64,000 bases of DNA from Siphonodentalium dalli (lineage: Eukaryota > Mollusca > Scaphopoda > Gadilida > Siphonodentaliidae): NCBI GenBank assembly GCA_032622095.1, contig CP136069.1, forward strand, positions 4,450,976 through 4,514,975, written 5' to 3'. A program made the translations under genes and the position numbers. Each line of letters opens with the position of its first letter. Within the stretch, counting starts at the first letter, position 1. This document shows, piece by piece, positions 36,001-47,366 of the stretch. The notes beneath the pieces are model-generated. The model made no database searches and had not been told where the DNA came from. It was given only the letters and a program-made list of their open reading frames with translations.

Positions 36001-37932
36001 CCTTTAATTTCACATCATATAGAGTATTTATTCCACTAACCATGGCTCTTTAATTTCACATCATATAGAGTATTTATTCCACTAACCATGGACTTTTAGG
36101 AAGGCTCTTTAATTTCACATCATATAGAGTATTTATTCCACTAACCATGGACTTTAATTTCACATCATATAGAGTATTTATTCCACTAACCATGGACCTT
36201 TAATTTCACATCATATAGAGTATTTATTCCACTAACCATGGACTTTAATTTCACATCATATAGAGTATTTATTCCACTAACCATGGACCTTTAATTTCAC
36301 ATCATATAGAGTATTTATTCCACTAACCATGGACCTTTAATTTCACATCATATAGAGTATTTATTCCACTAACCATGGACTTTAATTTCACATCATATAG
36401 AGTATTTATTCCACTAACCATGGACTTTAATTTCACATCATATAGAGTATTTATTCCATTAACCATGGACTTTAATTTCACATCATATAGAGTATTTATT
36501 CCACTAACCATGGACTTTAATTTCACATCATATAGAGTATTTATTCCACTAACCATGGACCTTTAATTTCACATCATATAGAGTATTTATTCCACTAACC
36601 ATGGACTTTAATTTCACATCATATAGAGTATTTATTCCATTAACCATGGACTTTTAGGAAGGCTCTTTAATTTCACATCATATAGAGTATTTATTCCACT
36701 AACCATGGACTTTAATTTCACATCATATAGAGTATTTATTCCATTAACCATGGACTTTTAGGAAGGCTCTTTAATTTCACATCATATAGAGTATTTATTC
36801 CACTAACCATGGACCTTTAATTTCACATCATATAGAGTATTTATTCCACTAACCATGGACTTTAATTTCACATCATATAGAGTATTTATTCCACTAACCA
36901 TGGACTTTAATTTCACATCATATAGAGTATTTATTCCACTAACCATGGACTTTTCGGAAGGCTCTTTAATTTCACATCATATAGAGTATTTATTCCACTA
37001 ACCATGGACTTTTAGGAAGGCTCTTTAATTTCACATCATATAGAGTATTTATTCCACTAACCATGGATTTTTAGGAAGGCTCTTTAATTTCACATCATAT
37101 AGAGTATTTATTCCACTAACCATGGACTTTAATTTCACATCATATAGAGTATTTATTCCACTAACCATGAACTTTTAGGAAGGCTCTTTAATTTCACATC
37201 ATATAGAGTATTTATTCCACTAACCATGGATTTTTAGGAAGGCTCTTTAATTTCACATCATATAGAGTATTTATTCCACTAACCATGGATTTTAATTTCA
37301 CATCATATAGAGTATTTATTCCATTAACCATGGATTTTTAGGAAGGCTCTTTAATTTCACATCATATAGAGTATTTATTCCACTAACCATGGACTTCTAG
37401 GAAGGCTCTTTAATTTCACATCATATAGAGTATTTATTCCATTAACCATGGACTTTAATTTCACATCATATAGAGTATTTATTCCACTAACCATGGACTT
37501 TAATTTCACATCATATAGAGTATTTAGTCCACTAACCATGGACTTTTAGGAAGGCTCTTTAATTTCACATCATATAGAGTATTTATTCCATTAACCATGG
37601 ACTTTTAGGAAGGCTCTTTAATTTCACATCATATAGAGTATTTATTCCACTAACCATGGACCTTTAATTTCACATCATATAGAGTATTTATTCCACTAAC
37701 CATGGACCTTTAATTTCACATCATATAGAGTATTTATTCCACTAACCGTGGACCTTTAGAGTATTTATTCCACTAACCATGGACCTTTAGAGTATTTATT
37801 CCACTAACCATGGACCTTTAGAGTATTTATTCCACTAACCGTGGACCTTTAGAGTATTTATTCCACTAACCATGGACCTTTAGAGTATTTATTCCACTAA
37901 CCATGGACCTTTAGAGTATTTATTCCACTAAC
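21096..37932 (-). repeat. 16.8 kb satellite built from the e8 donor junction
   Basis: A tandem array of 45-bp units and 59-bp units, plus 36-, 46- and 30-bp variants. On the minus strand the long unit is the last 24 nt of exon e8 (AAAGAGCCTTCCTAAAAGTC then CATG) followed by the first 35 nt of its intron (gttagtggaataaatactct then atatgatgtgaaatt). The 45-bp unit keeps only the last 10 exon bases. The array begins at the exon itself. From length I estimate 300-350 units, each with CATG|gttagt. Part 21.1-23.2 kb is almost purely 45-bp units; the rest mixes 45 and 59. Confidence 0.96.
37745..37932 (-). repeat. 30-bp truncated satellite units next to e8
   Basis: Six or so units of 30 bp (ctttagagtatttattccac then taaccatggac) lie between exon e8 and the long satellite. 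They lack the ttcacatcatat part. They may be an early or collapsed form. Confidence 0.9.
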
Positions 37933-38024
37933 CATGGACTTTTAGGAAGGCTCTTTCTTCTGATGATCCTCCTTCATTCGTCGCTCTGCATAGATAGTTA
38001 CCCTCATCATCGTCAGTGACACCC
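37933..38024 (-). CDS. HMCN1: hemicentin exon e8: second half of Ig2
   Basis: This 92-nt exon encodes GVTDDDEGNYLCRATNEGG to AFLKVH, holding the Ig2 F-strand motif DxGxYxC in the variant DDEGNYLC. The acceptor is tgatttcag. The donor is CATG|gttagtgg; reading past it gives GGT TAG, a stop, so inclusion of intron here would truncate the protein. The last 24 nt of the exon and the first 35 nt of the intron form the unit of the 16.8 kb satellite that follows immediately. The join to e9 (CAT-GAA, H-E) keeps frame, which supports this donor and not one of its downstream copies. Confidence 0.88.
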
Positions 38025-38059
38025 CTGAAATCAACGGTAATGGTAATAATAACCACTTG

Positions 38060-38255
38060 ATTTTAGAGTTAACCATCTTTATCTGCAAGACCGTCCGTTT
38101 GACCCCATGCTTCTTCGTGCTTGTGGCCCAAAACCAATTGAAATAATAAACTTCAAAAATCTATATCTGATCACTCTGAGCTTTGATGGGTATGTTCCTT
38201 GAGTCGAATCACATATTTTTTACCCCCGAAGCCAAAGAAATAGTAATGTGGTCAA
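38060..38255. repeat. dispersed repeat, relative of 61075-61275
   Basis: Shares atctgatcactctgagcttt and tttacccccgaagccaaaga with the second copy, in the same orientation. Unknown class. Confidence 0.75.
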
Positions 38256-38346
38256 GGAGCCGGTTCTATTGAGACAGACCGAAGATATTTTAGGCTGTTG
38301 AAGCTTTATTTGGCCAGTTTTGGCCGGTTTGTTGGGTAAAGTGTTA
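38256..38346. mobile_element. family D MITE, right end only
   Basis: ggttctattgagacagaccg and ggccggtttgttgggtaaag then tgttaa: the right arm of the long family D form. Confidence 0.78.
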
Positions 38347-38601
38347 AATTACAATTAATTTTAAATTTTAAATGAGTCATTTTTGTTTATAGTAAAGACA
38401 TATTATGTACTTGTTCAGATGCTGATAAGTTAGTATTCAGGTGCTTTGCCGACTGCAGGAATGTAGCATTCCACTAACATCGCCGAAAATCTCAAGCAAA
38501 TCGACCAGACCACTCCATAAAAAACTACTTTGAACAAGATTATTCTCCATTTCTATTTGATCACCGTTCCAGACTGTTTCACATCACTTTAATTTGCTTA
38601 C

Positions 38602-38782
38602 CTTACAACTAGTGTACCATTGTCAAATGTAGAAAACTTCTGATTTGAGGGAATCGGCAAGCCATCAGCAAACAGCCAGGTCACTTCGAAGCTAACGGCA
38701 CTCTGAGCCTGACAGGTAAGGAAGGCGGTCTGTCCAGGGGACACAGATACATTGGCTGGTGGTAATATGATCGGCGGGGGTT
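38602..38782 (-). CDS. HMCN1: hemicentin exon e7: first half of Ig2
   Basis: This exon encodes EPPPIILPPANVSVSPGQ, then the B-strand cysteine in AFLTCQAQSAV and the core tryptophan in VTWLFADG, ending DNGTLVV. Two sequons (NVS, NGT) are visible. It is 181 nt, acceptor cattttcag, donor AG|gtaagc, phase 1 in and phase 2 out. Its first 16 codons are the source of the 45-bp tandem array that starts just upstream in the intron (38816-39770). Several more copies of its acceptor and start lie at 39771-40205, so the true acceptor has upstream look-alikes. Confidence 0.88.
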
Positions 38783-38815
38783 CTGAAAATGTAAACATGG
38801 ATATATGTTGAAGAT

Positions 38816-39770
38816 GACAGTGCTCCGAGCTGAGGACACAGATACATTCGGTGGTGGTAATATGATGGATGGGGGAGGGGACACAGACACATTGGGTGGT
38901 GGTAATATGATGGATGGGGGAGGGGACACAGATACATTGGTTGGTGGTAATATGATGGATGGGGGAGGGGACACAGATACATTGGGTGGTGGTAATATAA
39001 TGGATGGGGGAGGGGACAGATACATTGGGTGGTGGTAATATGATGGATGGGGGAGGGGACACATATACATTGGGTGGTGGTAATATGATGGATGGGGGTG
39101 GGACAGACACATTGTGTGGTGGTAATATGATGGATGGGGGAGGGGACACAGATACAATGGTTGGTGGTAATATGATGGATGGGGGAGGGGACACAGATAC
39201 ATTGTGTGGTGGTAATATGATGGATGGGGGAGGGGACACAGATACATTGGTTGGTGGTAATATGATGGATGGGGGAGGGGACACAGACACATTCGGTGGT
39301 GGTAATATGATGGATGGGGGAGGGGACACAGACACATTCGGTGGTGGTAATATGATGGATTGGGGAGGGGACACAGATACATTGTGTGGTGGTAATATGA
39401 TGGATGGGGGAGGGGGACACAGATACATTGGTTGGTGGTAATATGATGGATGGGGGAGGGGACACAGACACATTCGGTGGTGGTAATATGATGGATGGGG
39501 GAGGGGACACAGACACATTGGGTGGTGGTAATATGATGGATGGGGGAGGGGACACAGACACATTGGGTGGTGGTAATATGATGGATGGGGGTGGGGACAC
39601 AGACACATTCGGTGGTGGTAATATGATGGATGGGGGTGGGGACACAGACACATTCAGTGGTGGTAATATGATGGATGGGGGTGGCGACACAGACACATTC
39701 GGTGGTGGTAGTATGATGGATGGGGAAGGGGACACAGACACATTGTCTGGTGGTAGTATGATGGGTGGGG
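38816..39770 (-). repeat. 45-bp array made from the first codons of e7
   Basis: About 21 units of 45 bp. In frame with e7 each unit reads PPPSIILPPPNVSVS or close variants; the exon itself opens PPPIILPPANVSVSP. All three minus-strand frames of the unit are open. Single-base gains and losses between units (for example near 39412) shift the frame, so the array as a whole is not in one frame with e7. Confidence 0.94.
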
Positions 39771-40205
39771 GCTCTGAAAATCTGAAAATGTAAACATGGA
39801 TATATGTTGAAGATGACGGAACTCTGAGTCTGACACAGATACATTGATTGGTTGGTGGTGGTGGACAGGGGCTCTGAAAAGATGACAGAACTCTGAGCCG
39901 GACAGACATATTGGTTGGGGGGGGGCTCTGAAAATGTAAACATGGATATATGTTGAAGATGATAGAACTCTGAGCCTGACACAGACACATTGGTTGGTTG
40001 GTGGTGGACGGGGGCTCTGAAAAGATTATAGAACTCTGAGCCTGACACAGATACATTGGTTGGTTGGTGGTGGACGGGGGCTCTGAAAATGTAAACATGG
40101 ATATATGTTGAAGATGACAGAACTCTGAGCCTGACACAGACACATTGGTTGGTTGGTGGTGGTGGTGGACGGGGACTCTGAAAATGTAAACATGGATATA
40201 TGTTG
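39771..40205 (-). repeat. repeat of e7 acceptor, exon pieces and upstream intron
   Basis: About five larger, irregular units. Each has an e7-like acceptor (cattttcag or cttttcag followed by AGCCCCC or similar), part of the first codons, and a fragment of inner exon (aactctgagcctgac, from the segment encoding AQSAV) plus the intron piece catggatatatgttgaagat. Confidence 0.88.
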
Positions 40206-40374
40206 AATATTTGTATGACCCACATATGTTAGTAAAGGGGGATGGCCAATGACACTTGAGTCCACGACAAGAGGTACCATGTCTTGCCCACCAGAAGCTG
40301 ACATAAGCTAATGACAGGCAGAGAACCCTGCTGTATAGGCAGTTTCAGAATCAATCAGAATTCGACCCATTATG

Positions 40375-40870
40375 TTAACCCTTTCAGTGCCAGGGGCCGA
40401 TCTCATCCGCCCTAATTTACGGTCTGTAAAATCGGCCCTAAAAATTTTTTTAAATTAAAAATATTTTTTATTTATTTCTTCTTTTTTTTAGATTTTTTTG
40501 GGTTGTATTTTTTTTGGGTATGCTTAAGCATGCTATAGCGAATTTAAAAACAAACTGGATAAAACCTTAGGGGCATATTATAACTCAAAACTATCACCAA
40601 GTATTCATAGTAATAATTTTGATGCCCATGAAAAACGTAAGATTCCCTGGCACTAAACCTACAAAATAAGTCTGTTAAAGAATATAAGAAAAAATTATTA
40701 AAATTGTAAAAAATTGTAAATAATAATAACAAATGATGAAAAATTATTAGGCCAGTGCATTCTCTTATATATGCGAGGCGACCTATGGTCGACTCGCATA
40801 TATAAAAGAATGCATTGGCACAGGGTATATGGGTTGATACAAAAATCGGACCTGGCACTGAAAGGGTTAA
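40375..40870. mobile_element. family D MITE, CCCTTTCAGTGCCA type
   Basis: TTAA plus CCCTTTCAGTGCCAGG at the left and CCTGGCACTGAAAGGG plus TTAA at the right. The shared hairpin is at 40752-40820. A partial second hairpin follows at 40929-40962, joined to sequence derived from the e7 array (40970-41020). Confidence 0.83.
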
Positions 40871-41084
40871 TTAATGCCATTAAAATTGTAAAAAAATAAA
40901 AAAATTAATAACAAATGATGAAAAATTATTAGGCCAATGCATTCTCTTATATATGCGAGGCTGAGGACTCAGATACATTGGTTGGTGGTTATAGAATGAA
41001 TGGGCGGGGGGGGCTCTGAAGAAACAAAGAACTGGAATATCGCCTGGTGCATACCCCATGTGGCATACCATCTAGTGTGGGCGT

Positions 41085-41841
41085 TAGAGATGGGTGGTTT
41101 GATTTTTTACGTTCGGTTTCGGTTTTAGTGGGAGAAAAAACCTCGGTTTCGGTTCGGTTTTCGTTTTTTTTACTAGATAGTGAAATTATACTGAAATACA
41201 TACAATTTGAGTATATACTTTCAAAGTAACCTTATTAGAGTCAATAATGTCCCAATAACGTTGAATATTTGAGGAAGGAAATGCGATCACAGGTAAACAA
41301 CGGGACAAAATGCCGACGCAAACTGAATCCAACGCGATAAGATGATACAATTCGGTATTTAAAAAAATAAACACCCCCATCTTCACTGTTTATCCCTTTC
41401 TGACATGTTTACAACATATTTATCATATTATATGCATTAGTATCTGAGAATTCAACCGCAAACAGCAGCAAATTCACAAACAGTGGGCGTCCTTGACCTG
41501 ACTGTGTAACAATTCTTGACACGTGTATGATTGACCCACATTCAATGACTGCGGTGTGATCGCTTTGATGTCTGTGATGTTGCGATATAGTTTACAAGGT
41601 GCACATGGCTGCAAACTTCTACCAGATTACGTCACATCGGAATGTCCAGCCGATCAAAGTGTTCATACCATTTACTTGGTTTATTCTTCGAGTTAGCAGA
41701 CGCTTCCATTTTTTAAACAGGAAAAAGCCACAAACAGAAGAATAAAAGTATATTGCCCGGATTTAAAATTGGGAACCGTTTTTCCGTTTTTTTCAATTAC
41801 GATCAAACCGAACTACATAAACCGAAACCGATCCATCACTA
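41085..41841. mobile_element. non-autonomous hAT-like element
   Basis: The ends TAGAGATGGGTGG and CCATCACTA are an imperfect inverted pair, and the 8-bp target duplication GTGGGCGT is exact on both sides (41077-41084 and 41842-41849). Sub-terminal 'cggtttcggtt' repeats face 'aaccgaaaccga'. 757 bp; no transposase frame seen. Confidence 0.87.
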
Positions 41842-41849
41842 GTGGGCGT

Positions 41850-42688
41850 ACCTATAACCCATGGCTGAGATACTCTGACAGACAGACCAAACAATCCAAC
41901 ATTTTCAGATAAACACAGAAGAATAACTCTAGAATGGACCATCCAAACAAAACAATTGAAAATGGGAGGCAGTTTATGACACATTACGTAACTAACATGC
42001 CATCGCTGGTACATCGAATTATAGGTCAATGTATTTATGTATTTCATCTTACAGACCGCCTAATCAACGAAATATGATATAACCTGTGCAGAGATTAAGG
42101 TTTTTGACGATTAGTAATGGCCTTTATACAACCATCACCATTCAATCAACCCTCCCCTTACAAAATAAATTTGGGTTGTCATCGTATGATGTATCTCAAG
42201 TACGAAACCCGCGTTTCCAAAACCAGCGATATTTCGTCGCCTAACTTCTTCGATCTATTCATTGCTTTTGAATTAGTTTTCTGTCTCCATTTGTGTTGAA
42301 AAAAAGTTTGTCCTCATGAAATTTTTTGTGGCCACTTTCGAAAAAAAGTGGCCATCGGCCACTTTGGCCACCGACAGCACAAACACTGGTGGGGCGAAAA
42401 CAAAGCTTTTAAGAACAAATGACATTACTGTTCTCAAATTGTGGTTTTTGCAGTATTTGGCTCATTTTTGAATGAATTGAGAAAAAGCCATTATATGCAT
42501 TGAATATTCATGGGTAAGGAACCGGTATAAATGTTTGATGTTCAAAATCGTATTCCAAATGCTTGCAGTATTTAATTCCATTTCAATTGACAATCGGTGC
42601 TGTACATCTATTGAATATATCTGCTCAATAATATACAATGTAATTGACAGATATTCAGCACCGATCCAGTATGTTTGGTTTATATTAC
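41850..42688. other. intron, no feature seen
   Basis: Unclassified intron. A short imperfect inverted repeat (acaatcggtgctgtacatct against agatattcagcaccgat) lies at 42585-42665 before the e6 donor. Confidence 0.45.
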
Positions 42689-42810
42689 CTGTGATATCGA
42701 GGAAGGTGTATGCGATACCGTATCCAGCAGCATTGGTTACATTACACGTGTACATCCCTTCGGTGTAGAAACCAGCGTGTTCAATCTCTAAATCTACTGT
42801 CTTGGAAAAT
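42689..42810 (-). CDS. HMCN1: hemicentin exon e6: second half of Ig1
   Basis: This 122-nt exon completes Ig1: FSKTVDLEIEHAGF, then the F-strand cysteine in GMYTCNVTNAAGYG and the G strand AYTFLDIT. The sequon NVT follows the cysteine. It lacks the usual 'DxGxYxC' spacing: the run is HAGFYTEGMYTC, with four extra residues between the usual Asp/Gly position and the Tyr-x-Cys. The acceptor is attgtag and the donor G|gtaatat; phase 2 in, phase 1 out. Confidence 0.86.
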
Positions 42811-42839
42811 CTACAATATCAAAACGTGTAATCAGTCGG

Positions 42840-43670
42840 GGTCAGGCCTAAAATATGGTGGCGGACATGAATGCAGAATGAGGTCCTCAGAGGGTATATT
42901 TAGTGACACTATAGCAGGCTAGCATCATTAAATTCTCCTTCTGTGAACCTCATTCTGCATCATCTTCTCTGGAAAGTACATTTACTATCAAATTAACAAG
43001 TTTTTTAGTTTCTTTAGAAACTTCTTTAGAAAGATGCTTTTTCTTTTTTAGTTTTAATTTCTCTATATCTCAAAATTGGTAGATAACACAATGCATCATT
43101 GCACATCACCGTCGGGAAAATTAAATCTGTGTATAGGTCTCCCGGCCATAGCAAATGAGGCCATGCAGAAAGAGTCCCCAGATAATGGATTTGTTGATGC
43201 TAGTCCGCTGTGTGACTAAATTCACCCTCTACAGACCTCATTCTACAAATGGCAGGCACACATGGCCCATATTGATATGCCCACTGAGGACCTCATTCTG
43301 CTTAGGCCTCATCTTCTGGAAATTATCTATTGTCTCAATATAACATTGTTTTAGTTACTTCTGTTCAGTTTCTATATCCGCTAATTTGCAGAAGATAAAA
43401 TGCTTAATCGAGGTGCCCAATGGGGGTACATCACCAACTTCAACTGGGGAACTTCAATCTCATCCTAGGTCTCCCAAAGCAGTTGAATCAGAAGATGAGG
43501 CCTGAGCAGAATGAGGACCCCAGAGTGTGAATTTGTTGATGCTAGCATGCTGTGTGGAGTAGCATCACTAAATTCACCCTCTGGGGACCTCATTATACAA
43601 ATTTCCATCACCATATTTTCAGGCCTGTATACCGTAACCCTAGTGATGTTACCACCTTGTACGCTGTGGT
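42840..43670. mobile_element. cluster of family B MITE pieces
   Basis: At least three core hairpins (near 42880, 43170 and 43530-43590) with the usual inner words (ctgtgtataggtctccc, cagaagataaaatgc). The pieces are partly rearranged. Confidence 0.75.
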
Positions 43671-43679
43671 GGTGGCATA

Positions 43680-43896
43680 CAGTAATGCTCTAAATAATCG
43701 ACTCCTCAACCACAGCAGAATTATGGGTAACTTTTCAGGATTTAGTCGGAAATATGGCTTGTTGCCATTCATCGGAAAGCTCTCATTATGAGAGCTTTCC
43801 GATGAATGGCAACAAGCCATATTTCTGACTAAATCCTGAAAAGTTACCCATAATTCTGCTGTGGTTATAAGAAGTCGATTACTTAGAGCATTACTG
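43680..43896. mobile_element. family A MITE, complete
   Basis: Near-perfect foldback around 43788 with ends CAGTAATGCTC and GAGCATTACTG; left flank TA, right flank CA. Confidence 0.86.
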
Positions 43897-45550
43897 CATG
43901 TCCTGTACATGTATATATGTAATCAGAGAATAGTGAACTGGGATTATTTGTCCGGTTGTAACCTTTGTAACTCGGGTTCGTTTTTACTTATTTTAAACGA
44001 AGTTTGTGCTTCTTAAAATTTGCTAATAAATTGTGGAATGTGTGCATTTCTTTTGGGGGTTAAACAGTAAGACGAGTCCATTTTGTAGTTTATTCCAATT
44101 TTGTACCTTCGGTTTCGCGCATATCTGGCTGTATCCGGTGAAATTCTGAGTATTTTCACTTAGTCTGCTTCTTTCTCTTCAATAAATGGTATCTCCCACT
44201 CACAATAGCTCTATTACAACTTCCAACAGGACATTCATTGCCATTGTATTTAGGTAAAAAATAAACACAAACAGAAACTCATAAAAACTATGTAATCTTC
44301 ATCATAAAAATGATTTTTGGAACATGAACATATTTGGGCATACCTCCCGCAAAAATCTCCCGGATTGACATTTTCAAAACTTAACAGGTCTGGTCCAGAC
44401 CTAATTTACTGGACTCGTTTTGTAAATTCCGCTACAAACTGGGCACTATAGTTGTAGATCCTATATATATGTATTGTTCTGGACACTTATCACTGAGAGC
44501 TTTAGCACATATGCAGGGTTTCCACTAGGGGTTGGGGGGATGTGGCCATATTTGGGAAGCACATACCAGGCGACCTGTCGGGAGAATTTTTTTATGTTTA
44601 TCACAGAAAAGTAGCCATTTTCTTGCACTTGAGACAACAAGCAGGATCATTGAAGCTTCGTAGAGAAACCAAATTAAAACAGATGTCTTTCTTAGATCTC
44701 AAGTTAATGAACTAAAAGCATGTAAGCACCACAATATACAGTGGATACAATGACTTTTATAACAGTAGGAATTTAAGCCGACATCAAAGGGACTACCCCA
44801 GTTGGCAAAAGACACATTGTCACGCTCAGTGGCAAGTGTACTTCAGCAGTAACCAGTGTGACGTCATCATGAGCAGAGCTCATGTCACATGCTATATGCA
44901 CGTTTTGCATGTTTTTTGTATTTTATTTACAGTACCAATCAAAACAATTAGGTGTAAAATCAAAAGCCATTCCTCAGACGGAGATGACCTCATGCTGGAT
45001 TCATATAACGGATAATTTTGTACTAATTGGATTGGGAATAAATACACTGATAATAACTATTAATATTTTAATTGTTTTATTTTTAATTAAACATTTATTT
45101 GATACAGACCTTGTTTTGAGGTAAAATATCTGCACTGTTCATCGCAGCGACTGCCAGACCTCACCTGTGTTCATGGTTGTAGCTCAGAATTCAGCCCTAA
45201 TGACTTACCAATGTAAAATGTGCAATTTGAGGGGAAATAGTGGGTCAGAACGTTGGGGCTTATAGACAGAAATATACTGTAAATTAAAATACGAGAGGCT
45301 GGTTACTACTAAACAAATCGTTGCCCAGGATGGTGTAGACCACTGTGCACGTGGTTCATCCTACTGATCATGTTTTATTCAGGCACCAAGAGCAGGATTC
45401 CTTGCAATCTGTTAATCATAAGTGTCAGTGATCGCTTGTCCTGTGTAAAAAGCTAGGTCTGTGGCTATTTTGTGGCCAATATTAAGCCAAGGTTGGGGAG
45501 GGGAATGAGGCCACTAGATGGCCGGCCTGCCATAGTAGCGGAAACCCTGA
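43897..45550. other. intron, mostly single-copy looking
   Basis: No exon recognised in 1.65 kb on either strand. The piece 44395-44470 is an inverted relative of 10510-10555. The frame at 44882-45124 (80 codons, plus) has a hydrophobic end but no recognisable family. Confidence 0.5.
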
Positions 45551-45557
45551 CATAAGG

Positions 45558-45980
45558 GAACCTCCCAGGCCTGCAAATAGCATGTCTGTCATTTGCAGAA
45601 TGAGGTCCCCAGAGGGTGAATTTAGTGATGCTATCCCGCATAGCGGGATAGCATCACCAAACTCACCCTCTGGAGACCTCATTCTGCTTAGGCCTCATGT
45701 TCTGGGAAGTATCTATAGTAACAAATTAACATTGTTTTTAGTTATGTTTTCCCTTCTGGGAAGTTTCTATATCCCCTTAATTTGCAGAAGATAAAATTCA
45801 TAATGGGTGAACATCACCAACTTCAACTGGGGAACTTCAATCTGATTGTAGGTCTACCTTAGAGGGCCTAAGCAGAATAAGGTTCCCAGAGGGTGAACTT
45901 GGTGGTGCTATCCCGGATCACTAAATTCACCCTCTGGGGACCTCATTCTGCAAATGACAGACACGCTATTTGCAGGCTTG
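45558..45980. mobile_element. family B MITE, composite
   Basis: Two cores (45600-45680 and 45880-45950) around the inner words; outer arms are tgtctgtcatttgcagaatg and its complement, so the whole forms a larger inverted pair. Confidence 0.82.
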
Positions 45981-46189
45981 GAACCTTCATATCTCTGCTT
46001 ATATATGTAATATTTTATAATTAACAAGAGGTTGCGCAGGTGGTGCTGGCCTACCCAACTGTGGTAAGTATGGTTCAGATATCTGCTGGACGGGAAAAAA
46101 CCAAACATTTTCATATAAACAAAGATAAATTAAGAACAGAAACATGAACAAAACAATTGAACACTTAATTGATTGTCATCATAGTAGTG

Positions 46190-46860
46190 AACATACATAC
46201 CAAATATCATAAATATCCGTCAAGCGGAGGTGGAGATAAACCAAAAAACCAAACTTCCAAATAAACAAAGATGAATAATTCTAGAATGGAAAACACTCAA
46301 TTGATAGCGCTCATAGTGGTAAACATCCATACTAAATTTAATTGAGAATCATGTCCTCATAATGTTAAACAACCATACTAAATTTCATTGAGATTCGTGT
46401 CCTCATAGCGGTAAACATCCATACTAAATTTCATTGAGATTCGTGTCCTCATAGTGGTGAACATGCATACTAAATTTCATTGAGATTCGTGTCCTCATAG
46501 TGGTAAACATCCATACTAAATTTCATTGAGATTCGTGTCCTCATAGTGGTAAACATGCATACTAAATTTCATTGAGATTCGTGTCCTAATAGTAGTGAAC
46601 ATCCATAACAAATTTCATTGACATTCCTCAACCGGTAGATATCGGCTCGAACAAACAAAAAAACCACCACTTCCAGATAAACAAAGATAAATAACTCTAG
46701 AACAGAAAATGTGGAAAAAATGATTGAACACTCCGTTGAATGTCCTCATAATAGTGAACATTAATAACAAATCCATTCAGATCCAAAAACCGGTGTTTGA
46801 GATATCTGCTTGGAGGAACAAACATTCCAGATAAACAAAGATGAATAAATCTAGAATGAA
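46190..46860. repeat. degenerate 46-60 bp repeat
   Basis: The phrase catactaaatttcattgaga with ttcgtgtcctcatagtggt recurs about six times between 46330 and 46620, with looser versions around it. Confidence 0.82.
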
Positions 46861-46877
46861 AAATACAGAAAAAATGA

Positions 46878-47120
46878 TTTCACCCATACAGAGCCCCAGA
46901 CAAACATCAGCAGATGACACTCTTCTATGTGCTTCTATATATGTGTGGGGCTCCCTGCAGGGTAATGGATGTTTTTTTTATTTTATGTCCTAAAAATTGT
47001 AAGAAACGTTTATTTAGAAAACATGATAAAAAATTGTTAGGCCAATGCATTCTCTTATATATACGAGGCGACCTATGGTCGACTCGCATATATAAGAGAA
47101 TGCATTGGCACAGGGTAAAA
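46878..47120. mobile_element. family C, half copy (inverted)
   Basis: Starts tttcacccatacagagcccc and ends with the shared hairpin (47041-47112) and cagggtaaaaaaatc. It is the mirror of 4297-4576. Confidence 0.82.
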
Positions 47121-47366
47121 AAATCATAGTGGTGAACATCCATACCAAATTTCATTCAGATCCAACAACCAGTGTTTGAGATATCTGCCTGGATGCACAG
47201 ATGGACAGATGGACAAACCGAAGGATAAATATCCAGACGGACGGACGAGGTCAATCCATTAAATCCCCTTTCTCTTCGAGAGTGGGGGTATAATAATGAA
47301 AAAGGACTACGTATTTTACCAAATATTTGTAAATGAAGGGTGTAATTAATAAAATCTCAGACATAC

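Noticed and set aside
21096-37932. Regular repeat as CRISPR array or centromeric satellite
   Set aside because: There are no spacers between units. It lies in one intron and derives from the adjoining exon, so a centromeric role is not supported by anything seen.
38681-40225. Minus-strand open frames of 351-514 codons across the proline-rich array
   Set aside because: All frames of the 45-bp unit lack stops, and the frames pass through e7 acceptor copies. Only the e7 part is supported as coding.
47357-47365. Extension of exon e5 to the downstream stop
   Set aside because: The gtatgtctg donor and clean phase-2 join to e6 explain the border better.
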